A DNA stretch of 64,000 nucleotides. Origin: Roridomyces roridus (taxonomy: Eukaryota; Basidiomycota; Agaricomycetes; Agaricales; Mycenaceae). The translations under genes were made by a program, and so were the position numbers. The stretch spans positions 3,162,001-3,226,000 of the forward strand of contig JARKIF010000003.1 in the NCBI GenBank assembly GCA_029378245.1, in the 5' to 3' direction. Shown here in pieces: positions 42,816 through 54,678 of this stretch (within the stretch, counting starts at the first letter, position 1; every line of letters starts with the position of its first letter). Below the pieces are notes generated by a model. That model saw nothing but the letters and a program-made list of their open reading frames with translations. It was not told where the DNA came from and searched no databases.

Positions 42816-45800
42816 TCAGAGATTCCATCTGACCCTAAACTGTTCCCATATTTGAGTCCAGTGTTCATCACCATCTTGGATCTCCGATGTTTCAACTGTC
42901 TCTGCTAAATTCTCTAGGAGGGTGTGGATTCTTTTCAGCTCCTCGTCATCTAGTGAGGTTGATTTTGACCTTTCTGCAGCCGCAAGGATGACAATTATCA
43001 AGGATGAATTTAGTTCTGTCAATCCATTTGCTGGGAAAGCGGGCAAACCCTGGTTGTCCAGTTCTATTTTCAGGGCTGCCCAAATTGTTGACTTGATGAG
43101 TGGTCCCAGAGCATTGAGATGGTCATTTCCAGTGAAAGCAAAGGAGTCCCAGATTGAACACAGCAATGTGGACACAAGGACTCTGGGTTTCTGCCAAGTG
43201 CCTTGAATATTTCTGTTTTTGATACACCATATGTCCCAAATGGTGGAAGTAAACTCAGCCAACTGGGTTGGATAGTCAGGTACTGGGTTCCACAAACTCA
43301 GCCACGTGAATAGCTCTGAGCGAAGGTAATGGTGCCAACTTCTTGTATCCGCCAGATTTCGACCAATATGGTAATATTCATTGCAGATACTGGATCGTTC
43401 AGTTGCCATTTCCCCAAGGAAATGCCAAATATTCAAGCTCTGTGTCATTGACCAGACATCTGTATCATTGAACCATGCCTGTTTGCTTGCCTGAGCTATA
43501 AACGAAAAAATCCTTTTGCAGTTTATAAAGCCGGTAGATGGGCCACAGAGCAAGAAATGTTGCAGAAGCATTTTCAATAATGCGCTGGGAGGCTTATTCC
43601 GTAGACCATCTTCACATTGGACAAGTGTCTTTGTCAGTTTCAAAGCAGTTGATGTGGGTTCTGCTGTAGATTCCAGAGCATGAGGTATGGCCAGATATAG
43701 CCATTGGACATGTTCTGCGGAAAACAGGATGTTTTCACACGGCCACTCTTCTCTCTGGTCCTCTATAACTTCAAATATGGTGCATATGGTATCCATTGAA
43801 GTCAGTGCAGCTGCTGCTGGTTGGAAAGCGAGGGTTTTGCACATTTCCAACACAATTGAGATGTCTGTATGGTGTTGAAATGTAATCAGGGGCTCTGCCT
43901 CAGTCTGCTTGAGCACATGCAGTATCTTTTGAACAATTGAGGGCAGATTTTCAACAGGTATATTAGCATTTTTGGCTTGCATGCTCAGGTTTTTGAGAAT
44001 TTGGAAGAACAGTGGGCCTTCAAATCCACTGTGAAGGAATTAGATATCACACCCACTACGGGATTGTATAAAAACTGACCCTTTGTATACACGGACCATA
44101 TCTGCTTTCATCACAGGGTCAACCGAGATGAATGAGTTGACACAAAACAAGAACTCTGACACCAGGGCACCTTCAACCTTGTTCTCTGCTGCGTCCAGGA
44201 AATCATCCAACATGTCACTCTCCAGCGGTATGGATGGAATGACATGCAATAGCCATCCAATAGCTTGAGTATCTGAATTAAATGACAATCGTGATGGGGC
44301 AAAACTGTCAAGTGGCGGGAGTATGGAACTAGTGCTGATGATGATTTTGAATATGTTTCTCAACCGTGGATCAAAGGGTTCATCCGGTAGGACTCCATCG
44401 CAGAGTCGATTCCAGCCTTCTGCTTTTTCCAGAGAGGGGTCGATAACACGCAGGGTACAATAGGCACGCCCAAAATGGGTGGCATTGGGCAACATTGTGT
44501 CACGAACTCCATAGATTATCTCACGGCCCATTGAGTCTGGGTAGTGATAAACACACTGGAGAAAATTGTCGCGCAATCGGGCCATCAGCAGCTGTAGATT
44601 TCCCACATGAGATGGCCACTGAAGAGTGCCAGCAATTTCTGCACAAATGGACAGTATCTTGGGATCTGTGGAGGTTTCAATCATCCATGAAACTGCATCC
44701 ACTTCAGGGGATGGTTCCAGGGGATTTTCCCAAGGGAGGACAAAAGGTTTCTCAGGATGAGGTCCTGGCACATTGGCAAGAGGGATGCCAGAAATTGGTA
44801 GAACAGATTGTGGTGATGACCAGGTGAGGATCGGGTTCCACAGGAATTTTAATTTAAAAGTTTGGTGTTGGATCAATGACCCAGTAGCCACCAATATGCG
44901 GTTCCAAATGCCTCGATAAGTTTGGAGCTCAGCTGCTTGTTTCCAAACATCTGTGATGACTGCCCAAGATCGCTTCAAAGGATAAGCAAGAGGGCTTTGG
45001 AATGGGGAGTCTGTGAAGGCCATTGCAGATACAAGAAAGGCAGAGTAGGAAACAAAGCCAGTTGCTGTGAGCATCATGGCGATAATTGCCAGCACATGGT
45101 GAACAGTCCATAGATAGACCGAAATACCCACTGCAAATATGAGCAGGGCAAATTGAAGCATCAGGGGAAACAGCCGCATGATGGTGTTGAAATTCCACCG
45201 ACGAAGACCCTCCAATTTTCGTTGTCTCTCGAGCCCACGTTCTGCAATGGTTCCTCGACTTTCACCCGCTGAAGAATAGTACATCAACCACTGTTTCCCC
45301 AGAACAGCCAGCAGAGCAGCAAGGAGAGTAGCACCCAGGCTGATATAAAGCAGGCTCTGAGCCACTAGCACCAGAATTGGAGGATTTGAATCTTGAACTT
45401 GGGGTTGAATTTGAATAATGAATGCTGAGCTGACTGCGGAAAATAAACCGGCCTGTCCAAATCACATCAGAGTTGTGATCTTTCCTGAAATTCAAGAGGA
45501 CACACAAAAATCAAGGTTGTATCAAGATCTGTGCCATATTTTTGTTGATACTCCTTGTCATATTCATCCGAGACTGCTCTGTATGCATTCCAGAACTCGG
45601 TCTTCTTGTCCACCACAGGTTTCTTTGGTGCGAGGTCATCAACCAATCTTTGAAGATCAATTAGTAAGAGACTTGTGGCAATGGTGCCAGCATTTCACCT
45701 TCTCATCTGCTCTTGATTGTCCCGAACGACAGTTTTCAAACAGTTCTGAAGTTCTTCAAGGAATCTATGGCATTCAACTCTTGAGAAATCAATAAAGCAA

Positions 45801-45880
45801 GCCGCAAGCTAGGCTCACCCCTTGCCGGAGAAATCCACAAAATCACTCCGTAGCTTTTGGTCAGAAGGGAGAGAGTCCAT
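42816..45880 (-). CDS. DUF6535 domain membrane protein
   Basis: Five exons join in frame to about 956 residues: 45880-45819, 45779-45699, 45647-45506, 45452-44080 and 44028-42816. The N-terminal half has the DUF6535 pattern: FWNAYRAVSDEYDKE, IFAGLFSAVSSAFIIQIQP, a helix (LLYISLGATLLAALLAVLG), the linker KQWLMYYSS with ERQRKLEGLRRW, then two more helices. The C-terminal half is a long alpha-helical region without a known domain. DUF6535 proteins are numerous in Agaricomycetes and have no known function. The start ATG 45880 precedes a typical acidic lead (SLPSDQKLRSDFVDF). Exon 4 is unusually long for this organism. Confidence 0.8.
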
Positions 45881-46129
45881 GTCGTGGGCGGAGATGCAGG
45901 TCAATCATCGATTCTCGCCTCTTTATAGTATCTGCACTAGGCAATACCGATGTGTATCACCGTCGGATGGCGGGGATCCGAGGACTGAAACTCGGCGGTT
46001 GAAACATTGAAACAGGTTGAAACTTGGTTGCAACCATCATGATGAGCTGGAGCATTTCCGCTTTGAGCAAGTACTGACTGAAGTCTGAGCGCCGACACTC
46101 GATCCCGCGCAAGGGTGAGTATCGCCGCT
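45881..46129. other. intergenic, nothing recognised
   Basis: Short spacer upstream of the DUF6535 gene. Confidence 0.4.
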
Positions 46130-47340
46130 AGTGGGCAATTCCCCGATCAGTACACACCTCACACTGAAAAAGCAAGACAAACGCACATCGAAGATACACA
46201 CCCCGCTTCTCGGCCACCTTTCGCTGATCAAACGACTCCTTGGAAACGTACTCTGCACGCTCTTTGCGGAGTTGTTCATATGCTTGAAGGCGGCCTGCAA
46301 CTTCCTCACGGGAGTGCCGCTGGGGAGGAGCACACCGAGGGCGACGGCGTCTTCGAGGCCCATGCCGAATCCTTGGCCGAGTGCTGCCAGAATAATATCA
46401 TTAGCATCCCGATGTGGAGACAGAGAGAGAGAACGACGCACTAGGCAGAGATGCATGCGCCGCATCCCCCATGATACACACACGCTCATTCACCCAAGTT
46501 CGGAGCGGTGGCACGACACGCATCTGCCAGACATGCACGTCCTCGGCGAGCTCCAGCAGACGCTTGAACCGCGGGTGGTAGTCCCCGAAAAAATCGAGCA
46601 GGGCTTCGAGCGTGATTGGGGCGTTCCAGGCTGCATTCAGATTGAGCTGTGAGAGAGAAGACAAAGGAGCAAGAATGAGGGAACGCACCAACAGCGTCTT
46701 GATCACGCAAATCCTCGTGAATGCCCAGGATATTGACCAGGCTCCCTCCGCGGCAGGCGTATATCACGATGGTGGGGTAGTCGATATCGTCCTCCCGGAC
46801 ACTCGGGAGTGTGACGGGCACGGAGATCACACGTGCACCGAGGGGCGGATTCTTGACGATCCAGTCGAGTTCGGGGTACGGGTCGAGCGCACTAGCATGC
46901 GTGAGCCAGCGGAAACCCGCCGTGCCGGAAGGTGGAACCGGGATTTCTTCACCCAGAACGAACCGGCGGATGGTTGACTGTTCCATTCAGTTGGAATGTG
47001 TGAACATGGAGGTGATATGATGGCCTACACGAATTCCATCGGCGCCAATGACCAAGTCCGCAGAATGCACGGTGCCGTCAGCGAGAGTGATGCTACCGAC
47101 ATTGACGTCGCATGAAACGACGCGGTGGATGAGGTGAAGCAATGCAGGTGGACCGGTACCGTCGGGGCCTATCGCGAGGCGGCGGAGCTCGTTGTGCAGA
47201 TCGACGCGGTGCGCCATGACCCATGGCTGTTTATGAATCGTAATGGAATCAGCGGATGACGCTAGGGATAGGGAGGAAAGCTTTACTTACCGTTCCATAT
47301 TGCACCTCATAGTCCATACTATCACTCTTCATGCCCGCCG
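46130..47340 (-). pseudogene. FAD-dependent monooxygenase, 5'-truncated and frameshifted
   Basis: Exons from right to left: up to 47291 (MDYEVQYGT), 47226-47029, 46977-46689, 46630-46442 and from 46383. Family motifs are RVDLHNELRRLA, ADLVIGADGIRSTIRRFVLG over a junction, NAPITLEALL, CIMGDAAHA and TLGQGFGMGLEDAVALG. These belong to the PHBH/salicylate hydroxylase type. The N-terminal GxGxxG Rossmann motif that must precede them is absent: the DNA beyond 47340 is the antisense of a DUF5519 gene. Near 46308-46316 one base seems missing, after which the correct C-terminal frame (LQAYEQLRKERAEYVSKESF) continues. Both defects argue against a working enzyme. Confidence 0.7.
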
Positions 47341-47736
47341 TGCCATCCGCGGCATGCAGACAAAACCCACCTCGCACTCTCGAAATTTGAAAACCACGCC
47401 GAAGCCATCTTCGTGCGTCCCGAAATCCTCATCGACGACCCCAAGAACGTCCCAAGCCACGATACAGTGCGCAGAACCAAGCGTGAGATTGCGCATATGC
47501 ACGATTACCATGACTATACGTGCCACCTGGCACTGGCGGCGCAGGATGGTAGGCAGGTGATTCAGAAGGGGTGGGGGCAGAGACACCCGCTTGCGGGGCC
47601 AGGGATGCCTGGCCCGCCGAACGAGTGGACATTCTTGTATGCGCCGAGGAATGAGGAGATGAGGGTCGTAGAGAAGATTATCGAGGCATCGGTGGGGTAC
47701 ATGATCAACGCGCCGGCTTTGGAGGAGAGCAAGTAG
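47330..47736 (+). pseudogene. DUF5519 (luciferase-like domain) gene, 5'-truncated
   Basis: One frame from about 47340 reads HLALSKFENHAEAIFVRPEI, REIAHMHD, AAQDGRQVIQKGWGQRHPLA, FLYAPRNEEMRVVEKIIEAS and stops at 47736. This is the C-terminal half of the fungal DUF5519 family. No ATG precedes it in frame and the expected N-terminal half is missing, since the DNA turns into the antisense 5' edge of the FAD monooxygenase. A decayed second piece is at 56146-56255. Confidence 0.6.
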
Positions 47737-48515
47737 AGATCGACGGGGGCAGAAGGATTTCTTTGGGGTTTCAATCTATGTACTAAATGCCTGATTTTCA
47801 ATCTAGCGCTACACGGACAAGAAACTTGAAAGGTCTCACATGAATCGAGCGGGCTGCGGCGTCAGATCTCAGACTGGATCGCACCACGCCCGGGCCATAC
47901 GTTGTCGAAAGACATCCGAGCCAATGAGGTGCTTCCACTTGGGCCGGACGCGTCGTAGAGAGACAGCCGGAGGAAAACCCTTGAGCGGTCTAGAATGTGC
48001 ACGAATCGTTTGGAAGGGTGTCAGCGAGACAGCTAGCAGGAAGTCAAAGAAGGAAAGAGAGGATAGCAGTTGAACGCGAAGAAGTCCAGACGCAGGAGAC
48101 TCGCAGACCAGGGGAGCACCTGGGCGTTGAGAGAAGAGAGTCAGACGCCGGAGACAGCCGGACCAAAAAACGTTCGATGTGACGTGATCCGGTGATTGTT
48201 GTGATCCGTGATATGACAAACTCCGCATTTCCGATGGCACATCGCCTGGTAGGATCAACGGTGAAGAAGTCCCAAACGGCGTGTCTCCACCGTCGTGGAT
48301 AAATGTCTCGGATGATGCAATCCGCAGCATCCTTGAGGGAACGCCATCACTTAAAAGTTGAAAAGTTGAACTCCGAGAGCCACAAATCCTTCAATTACAA
48401 AGTATTCGCGAGCACACTAAGTAAACGAATGTTGATAATCACCAATGTCCGTCAACAACAATCACACATGGTAATAAAATGTCCGTCTCCATCAGAAAAG
48501 AAAAACGGTCCTTGT
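47737..48515. other. intergenic, nothing recognised
   Basis: No family-like frame was seen. Confidence 0.35.
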
Positions 48516-49152
48516 TTATGCCAATAAAACAGAAGCAAGAATGCCCGCGCCAACGCCGATGGCACTCATTCCAACACCGAGCGAACGCCCTCCGTTGATG
48601 TTGTTGGAGAGCGCGTTCGTGTCGTCTAATCCGCTGGTGGGCGCACTGGTGGGAGTAGTGCCAGGCGGGACGTCATCCGACTCAGTCTCAGCAGGCGCCC
48701 CGGGGCTGGTCGTCGACGTCGAAGTGTCGGTTCCCTGGGTGTTGACGGTGCCGCCGACGGGGGTGGACGTGGTCTGCAGAGGGTCCACAGCGCCCGTGTT
48801 GGTCCCACCGGCGGTGGTCTGGGTGCCTTCGGGTTGGGTACCGGTACCAGTCTTGATGCCGACGGTACCCGTCGTGCCCTCACCGACGTTTGTGTTGGTG
48901 TTGACGTTGGTGTTGGTTCCGGTACCGGTGTTGGTGTTGGTGTTGGTGGTGAAGACCTTCGTGCCCGTAGCCGGGCTGCAAGCAAGCATCAGTGTCAGCT
49001 CTGTCAATTGTCTTTCATTCAACGCACCTGTTCCCGACGTTCGTCGTCCCCGTAGTACCGGCGGCTGCAATGGTAGTACCACCGATCGTGGCGGCGGAGA
49101 CCTGCGAGGCGAGTGCAACGGCGGTAGCCACGAAGAAAATGGAGAATTTCAT
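48516..49152 (-). CDS. secreted, GPI-anchored Thr-rich protein
   Basis: Two exons, 49152-49028 and 48975-48516, give 194 residues. A clear signal peptide (MKFSIFFVATAVALASQVSA) is followed by a low-complexity Thr/Asn/Gly/Pro region with TNTNTNTGTGTNTN-type repeats, a likely O-glycosylated stalk. The C-terminus has NNINGG before a hydrophobic tail (GVGMSAIGVGAGILASVLLA), the pattern of a GPI attachment signal. It probably sits in the cell wall or plasma membrane. No catalytic domain is present. Confidence 0.75.
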
Positions 49153-49769
49153 GGTGCTCGTGAGGGGATGTTGTCGTTTTTTGAGAGCGGAGGAGGGGCT
49201 GGGAAGGAGGAAGAGGTGGATACCGTCCTTGGAACGACTCGTGTTTAAATAGTGAGAATACCGCGAGCCGAGCCGAACCTTGTAACGGAAGTGCTGCGCA
49301 GTCGCCGGTCTTGCCAGCGAATGAGGGTCAGATGGCCCCAACCACGTTTATTATTACGAACTCACGCGGAATGCCATCTGGAATCTTGTTACAAAGCCGA
49401 CGACGAAGCATTGGGACGGACATTGCTTGCCGTAGACTCCTCCATTCAGTCCCAGACCGCCGGTTTCGCTCCCCGGCCGGCAGACGTCCAATGGCAATTT
49501 CTGTTCTCCCCACAGTAACAGGGTCGCGCCGCGCCTGCCTAGTCCCCATGCGATTCATCTTCCAGGCAAAGCACCCGGTGGATCTGCATCCGCAAACTGC
49601 AAACTGGATTCACTTCAGCCTCCAGGCAGACCTCGTTCGAATCGCGCCTCTGTGTTGACCTCGGAATCGCATTTTTTCTCGGACACGGCTGGGCAAAGAC
49701 CGGCGCGCGCAGGTCCCTGAAACACGCTTGTTTTGTTCAGACAACGGAAGACACGGGTGTGCATGAAAG
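49153..49769. other. intergenic, nothing recognised
   Basis: Upstream of the GPI-anchored gene; no feature seen. Confidence 0.35.
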
Positions 49770-49870
49770 ATGTGCGCGGCCTATGGCCAAGTGGCGGAGC
49801 TCGCTGTGTAATTCGACGCGGTGCGACATGAGCTGCGGAACGCCAGGCGCCTGGCCATGGCATCGTAGAA
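49770..49870 (-). pseudogene. small relic of the FAD monooxygenase
   Basis: The minus strand reads LMSHRVELHSELRHLAIG, against VMAHRVDLHNELRRLAIG of the gene at 47226. Nothing else of the enzyme remains around it. Confidence 0.5.
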
Positions 49871-50371
49871 TACCCGTTTGATTCGGGATCAGGACCTGTT
49901 CTCTTGGGCCTCTTTTTTGTCTAAAGTGGCAAGGACGGCCTTTGTACAAGAACACATATCCCTGTAATAGGACTTGAACCCGCTCCCGGGGCAGGCTCAA
50001 ACTACGTCCGCCATTGCCGATTCTGTGCCCCATGAAACTTCTTCATCCAGTGTCACTCTTTGTGGGAATTCATCCGTTCGACTCGGGGCCAGGGCCTAAA
50101 GGGCCACGTTGTTCGATCCTTTTTTCTATTCTGTCAGGCAGAGTACATATACGTGCGTTTCATTTACTCGTAGAGAAATGGGAGCGCTGATGCTGTCGGT
50201 GTGAGGAGACCCTTCTTCCAGCGACTTTGACAATCCAACCTCGCCCTTGATATTGTTGAACGCATGTTCGACTCCGGACCAACACTTGCGAGACGACTGT
50301 AGTCTTTCCTTTTTCGTGGTTTCAATGTCCGACGTTCTTCGTAAGGGATTCGAATACACAATAGTACAAAT
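49871..50371. other. intergenic, nothing recognised
   Basis: No coding, RNA or repeat feature seen. Confidence 0.35.
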
Positions 50372-51499
50372 TCACGGAGAGCAAGGTTCAAGGATGTCTA
50401 CACCATATCTCATCTTCAAACCACATCCGTCCCAGTGCTCACCTCCCTCCACTTCTCCGCACTCTCCAACGCTCTCGCATGGAATTCCCTGAGATACTCC
50501 AACGCGTCCTCCCCAATTGCGATGCGCATGGGAAGCGCCTTCTGGAAGTCCGAGCAGGTCAACTCGACGAATCTTGCGCGCAGCAATCTTCGTATCCCCA
50601 CGCTCCTTCCCCGCGGTCGAGTTGAATGCCGCCACCCAATCGTGCCCAGCGTCGTACCCGTCTATCCTCTTTGCTGTGATCTTGAGGTTGGTCGACTCGG
50701 CGACGGCGGTTCGGAAAGCACCGAGCTAAAGCACGTTCAGATTCATCCAGATGCCAGCGGGGTGAGACGTACATACGAGAATCGACGTAGAACGAATATT
50801 GAATGGGGCTAATTCGCGCGCCCATGTATCCGAGATGGCCTCCAAGGCGGCTTTACTGGCGCAGTAGATGCCCGCACCGGCGAGGCCTAAAAGGCTTCCT
50901 TGGGAGCTGATGTTGACGATTGTGCCGGATTTCCTGGACCGGAAGTGGGGGAGGAATGCGTTCGTGACGTTTATAACCTGTGAAATGAGGAGCATGAGAG
51001 ATTAGAAGGCTCGACGCACGCAGACGGACCCCGAAGAAATTGGTATCAAATTGAGCTCGATTCTCCTTGTCCGTGTTTTCTTCGACCGCACCGCCCTGCA
51101 GGTACCCAGCGTTGTTGATAAGGACGTCTACCTGTCCACTGGGAGCGTGGTTATCTGGACATGGAATTCGAGGGCGATTCTGACGTACTATAGCGCAATC
51201 GCCTCGGCCGCAAAAACTGCGAGGTCTTGGCAAGTAGATGTCACATCCAGTTTCAGAGTCTTCGCTCCTGCTTCTTCGAGGGATTTGAGGGTCTCTGGAC
51301 GACGAGCGGTGGCGATTACACGGAAACCGGAGGACAAAGCGGCTGTCGATGTGGTGAGTTGGTGGTGAGATGAGATAGCCCCAATGCCGATAGGCTATAG
51401 CCGTCGGCTCTAACAATCGGCTGACTTGCCTAAGGAGAGTTCGCGTCCGAGACCAGTTGAGCACCCAGTGATGAGGACGACAGGCTGGTGAGTATCCAT
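50372..51499 (-). CDS. short-chain dehydrogenase/reductase (SDR)
   Basis: Exons 51499-51430, 51342-51189, 51138-51030, 50977-50777 and 50725 to 50372 give about 295 residues. Classical SDR signatures are visible: cofactor motif VVLITGCSTGLGRELS at residue 7, YGQVDVLINNAGYL, then NISSQGSLLGLAGAGIYCAS with the Y-x3-K pair. These NAD(P)(H)-dependent enzymes reduce or oxidise small carbonyl or alcohol substrates; the substrate is unknown. The first intron is GC-AG (GCAAGT donor, 51429-51343). Near 50560-50575 the family-like C-terminal frame (VELTCSDFQKALPMRIAIG, ending 50416) is one base out of register with the upstream frame. As written the protein therefore ends with an atypical tail at 50372. 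A relic copy lies at 33010-33290. Confidence 0.75.
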
Positions 51500-51706
51500 A
51501 GTTGCGCGGTTGGTGTGGTGGAGAGAAACAAAAAGAGTGACGCAATCGGCATCGCGGCACTCTTTTATCCACCACGTCATCTCCGGCCTAGTCGATTCTG
51601 CGGCGGGACACTGCGGGCAAAAGCGACCGCACTTTGCAGCGAAGAGAACTTTCTTGAAGGCAAGCTGTCTGTTAATTTTAGAACAAGGAAAAATAGACGG
51701 ACGGCT
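51500..51706. other. intergenic, nothing recognised
   Basis: Short spacer between the SDR start and the 205-bp MITE. Confidence 0.4.
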
Positions 51707-51911
51707 TACTGTACTATTACGACCATTTATTCACTGGGTGTCACGCGTCACCGCTTCGGGTCACGCATACCATCAATAATTGACGGGAAATCACAGTCTT
51801 CCGAACTGCCGAGTCGAAAATTTTGGTCGTCACCCGTCACCGGTTCAAATTCATTCATTTCACAGGCAGCCGTCACCCGTCACCTGAACAAATGGTCGTA
51901 ATAGTACAGTA
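51707..51911. mobile_element. 205-bp MITE with 22-bp perfect terminal inverted repeats
   Basis: 51707-51728 (TACTGTACTATTACGACC...) and 51890-51911 are perfect reverse complements. TA stands at both ends. Inside are three GTCAC[GC]CGTCACC words near the ends. The termini share TACTGTA, and the interior shares GTCACGCGTCAC, with the MITE at 12268-12423. No coding capacity. Confidence 0.8.
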
Positions 51912-52145
51912 TCTTGGAAGAAATGAGGTGCGGTGGCTTTTGCCCCCCGTGGGAGAGGCTCTGAATCCCATCTTCTGATGCCTTTTCCTTGGCACAATCG
52001 AGGCACTGAGCAAAATTGGAAACACACATTATGTATATTGCAGAATAGATAAATAGCTCTACGTCGACCAACGAAAAAAAGTAAGGAAAGACTATTAGTT
52101 CGAGATTATAGACAATTAGTTTTGATTCGCCGCGACTTATCCACC

Positions 52146-54178
52146 TCAAACACTGGTGATAGACACGGGCACACCCTGAGCAGGGCGGGGCGGGTTGCCA
52201 CCGTCACCGATCATGATTTGGACACCCTCGCTCCAGACACCATCAGCGACGACGTAGATCCAACCGGGGCCTGGGGCGTAAATGTTGCCGTTGGGAGGGG
52301 CGGTGATGGTGAGCTTGTTGCCGGACAGGGTGTGCTCGAGGAAGACGAGGCGCTGGCCAGCGTGCCAGCCGTGAGTGATGTAACCCATGTCGATGAGGGA
52401 AACTGTTCGTTGTTGTGAGTGAAATATTGCGCGAGAAGTTGAGATCATGACACACCCTGGAGTTCACCCGCAGCAAGACTGGCCGGGATTGTTACCGTGA
52501 TGGTACCCTGGGCGTTGAACGCGAGCTTGGAAGGAGAGGAGGAGATGACAGGGCGGGGCGAGCCGTTGGTAATAAAGTCGGGGTTGAGATACTCGACGCG
52601 GTACTCGGAGGGGTAAGAGTAGTTGTTCGGGTTGTTGTCGGCGGTGAGGACGAAAGGGTGAGGGTTGGATGCCGCGACCATGATGTTTCTGGGCGATGTC
52701 AACGACCAGAACTTTGGTGAGAGCATTGAAACTTACCCTTTAGCGGTAAGTACTGCAGAGGAGTGGTACATGCGAGGGATGGGGCTGGTGGGGAGGCCAA
52801 CTTGAGTGAGCCTGCGCGCAAAACATGAGCCAGAGAATGGGAAGCCGTTTTGAAACGAAAAACCTTTGGCCGGAGGGCAGCGAGGGCTTGTACATGATAG
52901 GAGTCGTCGCAGGGTGATCCGCGTTGCCGTTGATGGCGCCCGAGTCGCCGACAGAAGGATAGCCAGAGTATCTAATGAGAAATGAATATCAAATTGAAAC
53001 TGGACCGTGAGACTTGCCCAGTATGTGCGCCGTTGATGATAACCACATCGCCGTTGGGCAAGAGGACAGTCTCAGGTAGGAGTCGCGGGTCCGGCAGGTG
53101 CTCGACCTCCCAGCCGGCGGCAATTCCGGCCGCAGTCAACGTGATGCGCGAGCATTGAGTCGTCGCGACGTCCTGGTTGGACATCTCCTCCACAGTGATC
53201 GTGTCCGTCTTGTTGGAACCACCGCACGCCAGAACGGTGGGCTCGTAAAGCGGGGGCGAAAGAGGGAGCAACTGAGCGAAGCCGTCGAAGGGGACACCGA
53301 TGCGAACGCCGTTGGGGAGGTCAGGAAGCCGCATGAGTTCGGTGTTGGTGTCGACGTCGTAGACGGCAGACTTGTTGTTGGCGATCATGAGGATGTGGCC
53401 CGATGGGAGAACCTGCGAACTGCATTACATCGTTAGTGAGTTGAGCACAACACAAAATAAAGGACATACCGGGGGAACAAGTTCGCTGGCAGAGTGTCGT
53501 TCAAAAACTTGCTCGGCCGTACCGTCCCCTCTTCTCCCTTGCGCGGCGGGAAAAACTCGATGTTGTTCTGGGCGATGTCGGCCCCGTTGAACGTCGTGAG
53601 GATGTCGCTGCCCGCCCATGATCATGAGACTGCCATCAGCAATCCGCAGAGCCGTCGGGTACCAACGCGTCACGACGAGGTGGAGGTTCTCTGGGTCCTC
53701 GAACACGGTGCAACCAGGACCAGTACCGTTGGCGGAAGTGCAGGGGCCGAAGAGACGGATGGCCATGCGACCGTCGGTAGCGTTTCCCCACCCGGGAATG
53801 TCGTCCTCGGGCTGGCCACCGACGGAAACCAATGTACCGTTCGAGATAAAGGCACCTCCAGCGCTAGTAGAATCATCGAATAAGCAACGGAATTTTGAAA
53901 GAGAATGCGAAACTCACCAGAAGGAGTTGGTCTTCACCTCGAGCGGCGTCGCCGTGTTGGTGTCAAAATGCCAGAGACCAGCCCATGCAGGACTCGCCGT
54001 TGGGAAGCTTGAGCGGGTTGGTGTAGGGACGGTCGTACATGAGCGCGAGCGTCGGCGAGAGGTTGATGAGCTCGAGGGGGATGACGCCGGAGTTGCCCTG
54101 CTGCACAAAGGTCCAGCTTTTCTGTGCCATTGCGAGGTGAACGAAGGGGAGAAGAGAAAGGAACTTGGTGGAGCGCAT
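52146..54178 (-). CDS. glyoxal oxidase-like copper radical oxidase (two 1-nt shifts)
   Basis: Seven exons: 54178-53918, 53863-53470, 53419-53018, 52971-52864, 52811-52737, 52688-52456 and 52402-52146. A signal peptide ([14 protein letters not shown]) is followed by the glyoxal oxidase N-terminal domain ([49 protein letters not shown]) and the galactose-oxidase-like C-terminal domain ([31 protein letters not shown]). Such secreted enzymes oxidise aldehydes and release H2O2 for peroxidases in wood decay. The intron 53017-52972 is GC-AG. Exon 1 (near 53980) and exon 2 (near 53612) each carry one extra base relative to a continuous family frame. The lengths 261 and 394 nt agree with this. It is either a young pseudogene or an assembly error. 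Confidence 0.75.
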
Positions 54179-54300
54179 GTTGGAACGAGTGGGAGTAGCG
54201 AACTGCGATGAGAAAAGTGGATCCTGCCTTTTTATAGCTTGAGCGATGCAGTGTTCGTCCTAGAATCCAACTGGAGCAAGGCACTGGTGCCTGTCTAAGA

Positions 54301-54678
54301 TTAGCTCCAAGGATCGACTATACTCAAGTTTCTTACCAGCTGCGCGTACGCATTCACCGGCGGTGCAAGGAAATGCTTCGATGTCGCACTTCTGCGTGTG
54401 AAGACCAAGAATGTTGCCTTCTCGCTCGGGTATTGAGCCATTTCATGAATCAAAGCCGAATACGCGTATGGCATCCGCTGTTCTTGAAGGAGTCTGGCAT
54501 GAATCTGCGGAGGAGCTGACAGGTTCTTGGCGAGCAGTGGATCTTGCGGTGCGATGATGAGCGGGCAGAAACGGTCAATTTCAGGACGAAAGGCGCATCT
54601 GGTAGGAGTGAGGCGAATGGGTTCGACCAGGGCACTCGGAACGACATGGAGGAAGAAGTGAGGAGTGAAAAGCGGCAA
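54301..54678 (-). CDS. unrecognised ORF, possible spliced gene
   Basis: The frame reads APQDPLLAKNLSAPPQIHAR, QEQRMPYAYSALIHEMAQYP, FLVFTRRSA and ends at a good GTAAGA donor after AYAQL. The start is only a TTG; an ATG at 54647 lies in another frame. The regular composition suggests a real but broken or multi-exon gene. I do not recognise the family. Confidence 0.3.
   Translation of the reverse strand: MPLFTPHFFLHVVPSALVEPIRLTPTRCAFRPEIDRFCPLIIAPQDPLLAKNLSAPPQIHARLLQEQRMPYAYSALIHEMAQYPSEKATFLVFTRRSATSKHFLAPPVNAYAQLVRNLSIVDPWS

Noticed and set aside
47562..47801. Minus-strand 79-residue ORF
   Set aside because: Antisense of the DUF5519 fragment; the similar ORF at 56017-56274 is the antisense of its relic.
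48541..49248. 235-residue plus-strand Val/Pro-rich ORF
   Set aside because: Antisense of the low-complexity Thr-rich GPI-anchored gene, which has a signal peptide and a proper intron.
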